Assembly (NCBI RefSeq): GCF_947495705.1
Contig: NZ_CANLZR010000003.1
Location: 186,001-250,000 of the forward strand
Reading direction: 5' to 3'
From: an uncultured Phycicoccus sp.
GTDB lineage: Bacteria; Actinomycetota; Actinomycetes; Actinomycetales; Dermatophilaceae
Length of the DNA stretch: 64,000 nucleotides
In this document: piece by piece, positions 62,402 through 64,000 of the stretch
Layout of the letters: every line of letters begins with the position of its first letter
How positions within the stretch are numbered: the first letter of the stretch is position 1
Position numbers and translations under genes: made by a program
Notes under the pieces: model-generated
The model's database searches: none
What the model saw: only the letters and a program-made list of their open reading frames with translations
What the model was told of the DNA's origin: nothing

Positions 62402-64000
62402 TCAGGCGACCGGGACCGTCCAGGTGAGGAGCGTCCCGACGCCCGAGGGGCCCGGGCCCACGACGCAGGTGCCGTCCCGTCGCTGCGCACGGTCCTGGAG
62501 GTTCGACAGGCCGCTGTGGCGGGTCGGGTCGCTGACCCCCCGGCCGTCGTCGGCGACCTCGACCGTCAGCGCGGCGGCGCCCGCGCGGAGCCGGACGACG
62601 GCCGTGTCCGCGCCCGCGTGCCGGGCCACGTTCGTCAGCGCTTCGCGGACCACGGCGACCACGTCGGCGCCCAGGTCGCCGGTGCCGACGGCGTCGACCG
62701 GCCCGTCGAACGCGACGTCGGGGTCGAACCCGAGTGCCTCCGCGACCTCGCGGGCGACGTCGAGGACCAGCGACCGGAGGCTGTTCGCGTCGGGACGGGC
62801 GGAGCGGAGCTGGAAGATCGAGGTGCGGACCTGACGCACCGCCTCGTCGAGGGTGTCGACGACGGACGCCAGCACCCGCGACCGGTCGGGGTCGTCGATC
62901 GTCGAGGCGATGCCCTGGACCGACATCCCGGCGGCGAAGAGCTGCTGGATCACGTGGTCGTGCAGGTCGCGGGCGATGCGGGCCCGGTCCTCCAGCAGGA
63001 CCATCCGCTGCTGGTCCTCCCGGGCCCGCGCGAGCTCGAGCGCCACCGACACCTGGGTGGCGAAGGTCGAGGCCATCTCGAGCTCGGGACCGGTGAAGGG
63101 GCGGGCGCCGGGCTCGCGGAGCGCGACGAGAAGCGTGGGGGGCGAGCCGAGCAGCGGCAGGAGGATGGCCGGCCCGCCCACCGGGAGGGCTGTCCCTGGC
63201 GACGCCTCGAAGACGTCGACCGCGCGAGCGTCCCCGGTCGCGATCGTGCGGTGGAGGGCGTCGGGCGGGTGGATCTCGGCCCCGACCGCGGACTCCGCCG
63301 CCTCGCCCGCCACGGCGGTGACGGTCGCCGTCTCGGCGGAGGCGACCTCGAGGACAGCGACCGCGACGCTGCCCGCGAGGGTGCGCACCGTCCGGGCGAC
63401 GAGCGCCGGGGTGACCGAGGTGGGATCGGCCAGGACCCGACGGGTGAGGTCGGACGACGCGAGCAGCCACTGCTGCCGGCGGCCGCTGTCGGTGTACAGC
63501 CGGGCGTTGTGGATGGCGATGCCGGCCGTCGCCGCGAGGGAGACGGCGATGGCCTCGTCCTCGGCGTCGAACTGCCCGGCCCGGGAGTCGGTGAGGTAGA
63601 GGTTCCCGTACACCTCGCCGCGGACCCGGATGGGCACGCCGAGGAAGCTGTCCATCGGCGGGTGGCCGGGGGGGAAGCCCACCGACCGCGGGTCGCCGGC
63701 GAGGTGGGGCAGCCGGATCGGGCGGGGGTCCTCGATGAGGGCCCCGAGCAGGCCCTTGCCTTCGGGGAGGTGGCCGATCAGGTCGAGCACGTCGTCGTCG
63801 ATGCCCACGTGGACGAACTGCTCGAGACCGAGCCGGTCGGGGGCGACGACGCCGAGGGCCCCGTACCGCGCGCCGACGAGCTCGAGGGCAGCCTCGACGA
63901 TGCGGCGCAGCACCGTGGGCAGGTCGAGGTCGGCGACGATGCTCTCGTTGGCGGCGACGAGCCGCTGGAGCCTCGCGTCACCCGGGCCGGGCGCCGTCAT
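62402..64000 (-). CDS. DosS/DosT-like GAF sensor histidine kinase (5' end at window edge)
   Basis: At least 532 aa. GAF-A (about 20-160) contains GHLPEGKGLLGALIEDPRPIRL and GFPPGHPPMDSFLGVPIRVRGEVYGNLYLTD; the HPPM His113 falls where M. tuberculosis DosS has its haem ligand (His149). GAF-B spans about 170-310. HisKA_3 is ARIARDLHDHVIQQLFAAGM (phospho-His in DLHDH), and HATPase has VREALTNVARHAGA and DDGRGVSD. An ATG is at the window edge (63998-64000), but DosS has about 40 more N-terminal residues, so the true start may be outside. Likely senses O2/NO and phosphorylates a NarL-type partner encoded outside the window. Confidence 0.88.
   Translation of the reverse strand: MTAPGPGDARLQRLVAANESIVADLDLPTVLRRIVEAALELVGARYGALGVVAPDRLGLEQFVHVGIDDDVLDLIGHLPEGKGLLGALIEDPRPIRLPHLAGDPRSVGFPPGHPPMDSFLGVPIRVRGEVYGNLYLTDSRAGQFDAEDEAIAVSLAATAGIAIHNARLYTDSGRRQQWLLASSDLTRRVLADPTSVTPALVARTVRTLAGSVAVAVLEVASAETATVTAVAGEAAESAVGAEIHPPDALHRTIATGDARAVDVFEASPGTALPVGGPAILLPLLGSPPTLLVALREPGARPFTGPELEMASTFATQVSVALELARAREDQQRMVLLEDRARIARDLHDHVIQQLFAAGMSVQGIASTIDDPDRSRVLASVVDTLDEAVRQVRTSIFQLRSARPDANSLRSLVLDVAREVAEALGFDPDVAFDGPVDAVGTGDLGADVVAVVREALTNVARHAGADTAVVRLRAGAAALTVEVADDGRGVSDPTRHSGLSNLQDRAQRRDGTCVVGPGPSGVGTLLTWTVPVA

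Overview
The window is GC-rich (I estimate about 70%) chromosomal DNA from an actinobacterium. Third codon positions are almost all G or C, GTG starts are common, and many genes overlap at ATGA or GTGA. The gene families fit too: LytR-CpsA-Psr protein, mycothiol-dependent-isomerase-like protein, acyl-ACP desaturase, NarGHJI with an actinobacterial Fe-S-type repressor, and a DosS-like kinase. I cannot name the genus. There are two tRNA genes, and I see no rRNA, CRISPR array, insertion sequence, integrase or transposase.

Layout. (1) 1-7236: a tightly overlapping cell-envelope cluster on the + strand, with the tail of one GT39-type glycosyltransferase, an anchored GH99-like glycosidase, a second GT39 protein, an anchored phospholipase C/acid phosphatase-type phosphoesterase, an anchored unknown and an LCP ligase. 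(2) 7379-14172: polyol catabolism, with a mannitol-type dehydrogenase, a divergent AraC regulator, a binding protein with two ABC permeases but no ATPase, and an SDR dehydrogenase. A 111-bp tandem duplication and tRNA-Ser(GCU) follow. (3) 14610-20719: GtrA, a GT39 protein, an acetyltransferase, a two-component system and a Gly/Pro-rich membrane protein. (4) 20793-28115: tRNA-Arg(ACG) and its terminator, then three poorly known genes: a membrane-anchored, active-site-degenerate histidine phosphatase, a 1180-aa protein and a PD-(D/E)XK-like protein. This is the least explained part of the window. (5) 28293-31736: a LacI-controlled sugar or inositol-type oxidoreductase/isomerase pair with clear palindromic operators. 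(6) 32357-42965: anaerobic nitrate respiration, with two NarK transporters divergent from a Cys-rich HTH regulator and narGHJI. (7) 43078-51562: a class II aldolase, a cupin, a small protein and an unusual RND operon (degenerate RND, small lipoprotein, intact RND). (8) 51584-56736: a cation/proton antiporter, a flavodoxin-fold reductase, TetR with a DinB/MDMPI-like partner, an acyl-ACP desaturase and an SRPBCC protein. (9) 56761-59794: a PqqD-like/M50 metalloprotease with a repeat-rich, leader-bearing small protein upstream of it, a candidate peptide-maturation or export pair. (10) 60046-64000: a DUF2383-like bundle protein, a DoxX-like protein, a tandem universal stress protein and a DosS/DosT-like GAF histidine kinase. 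The DoxX and USP genes share a DosR-like box at a similar distance from the start codon.

How the parts may work together (inference): regions 6 and 10 together suggest an aerobe adapted to oxygen limitation, with nitrate as the alternative electron acceptor and a DosR-like dormancy response. The two best candidates for undescribed biology are the three-gene cluster beside tRNA-Arg (21271-28115) and the M50/repeat-protein pair (56761-59794).
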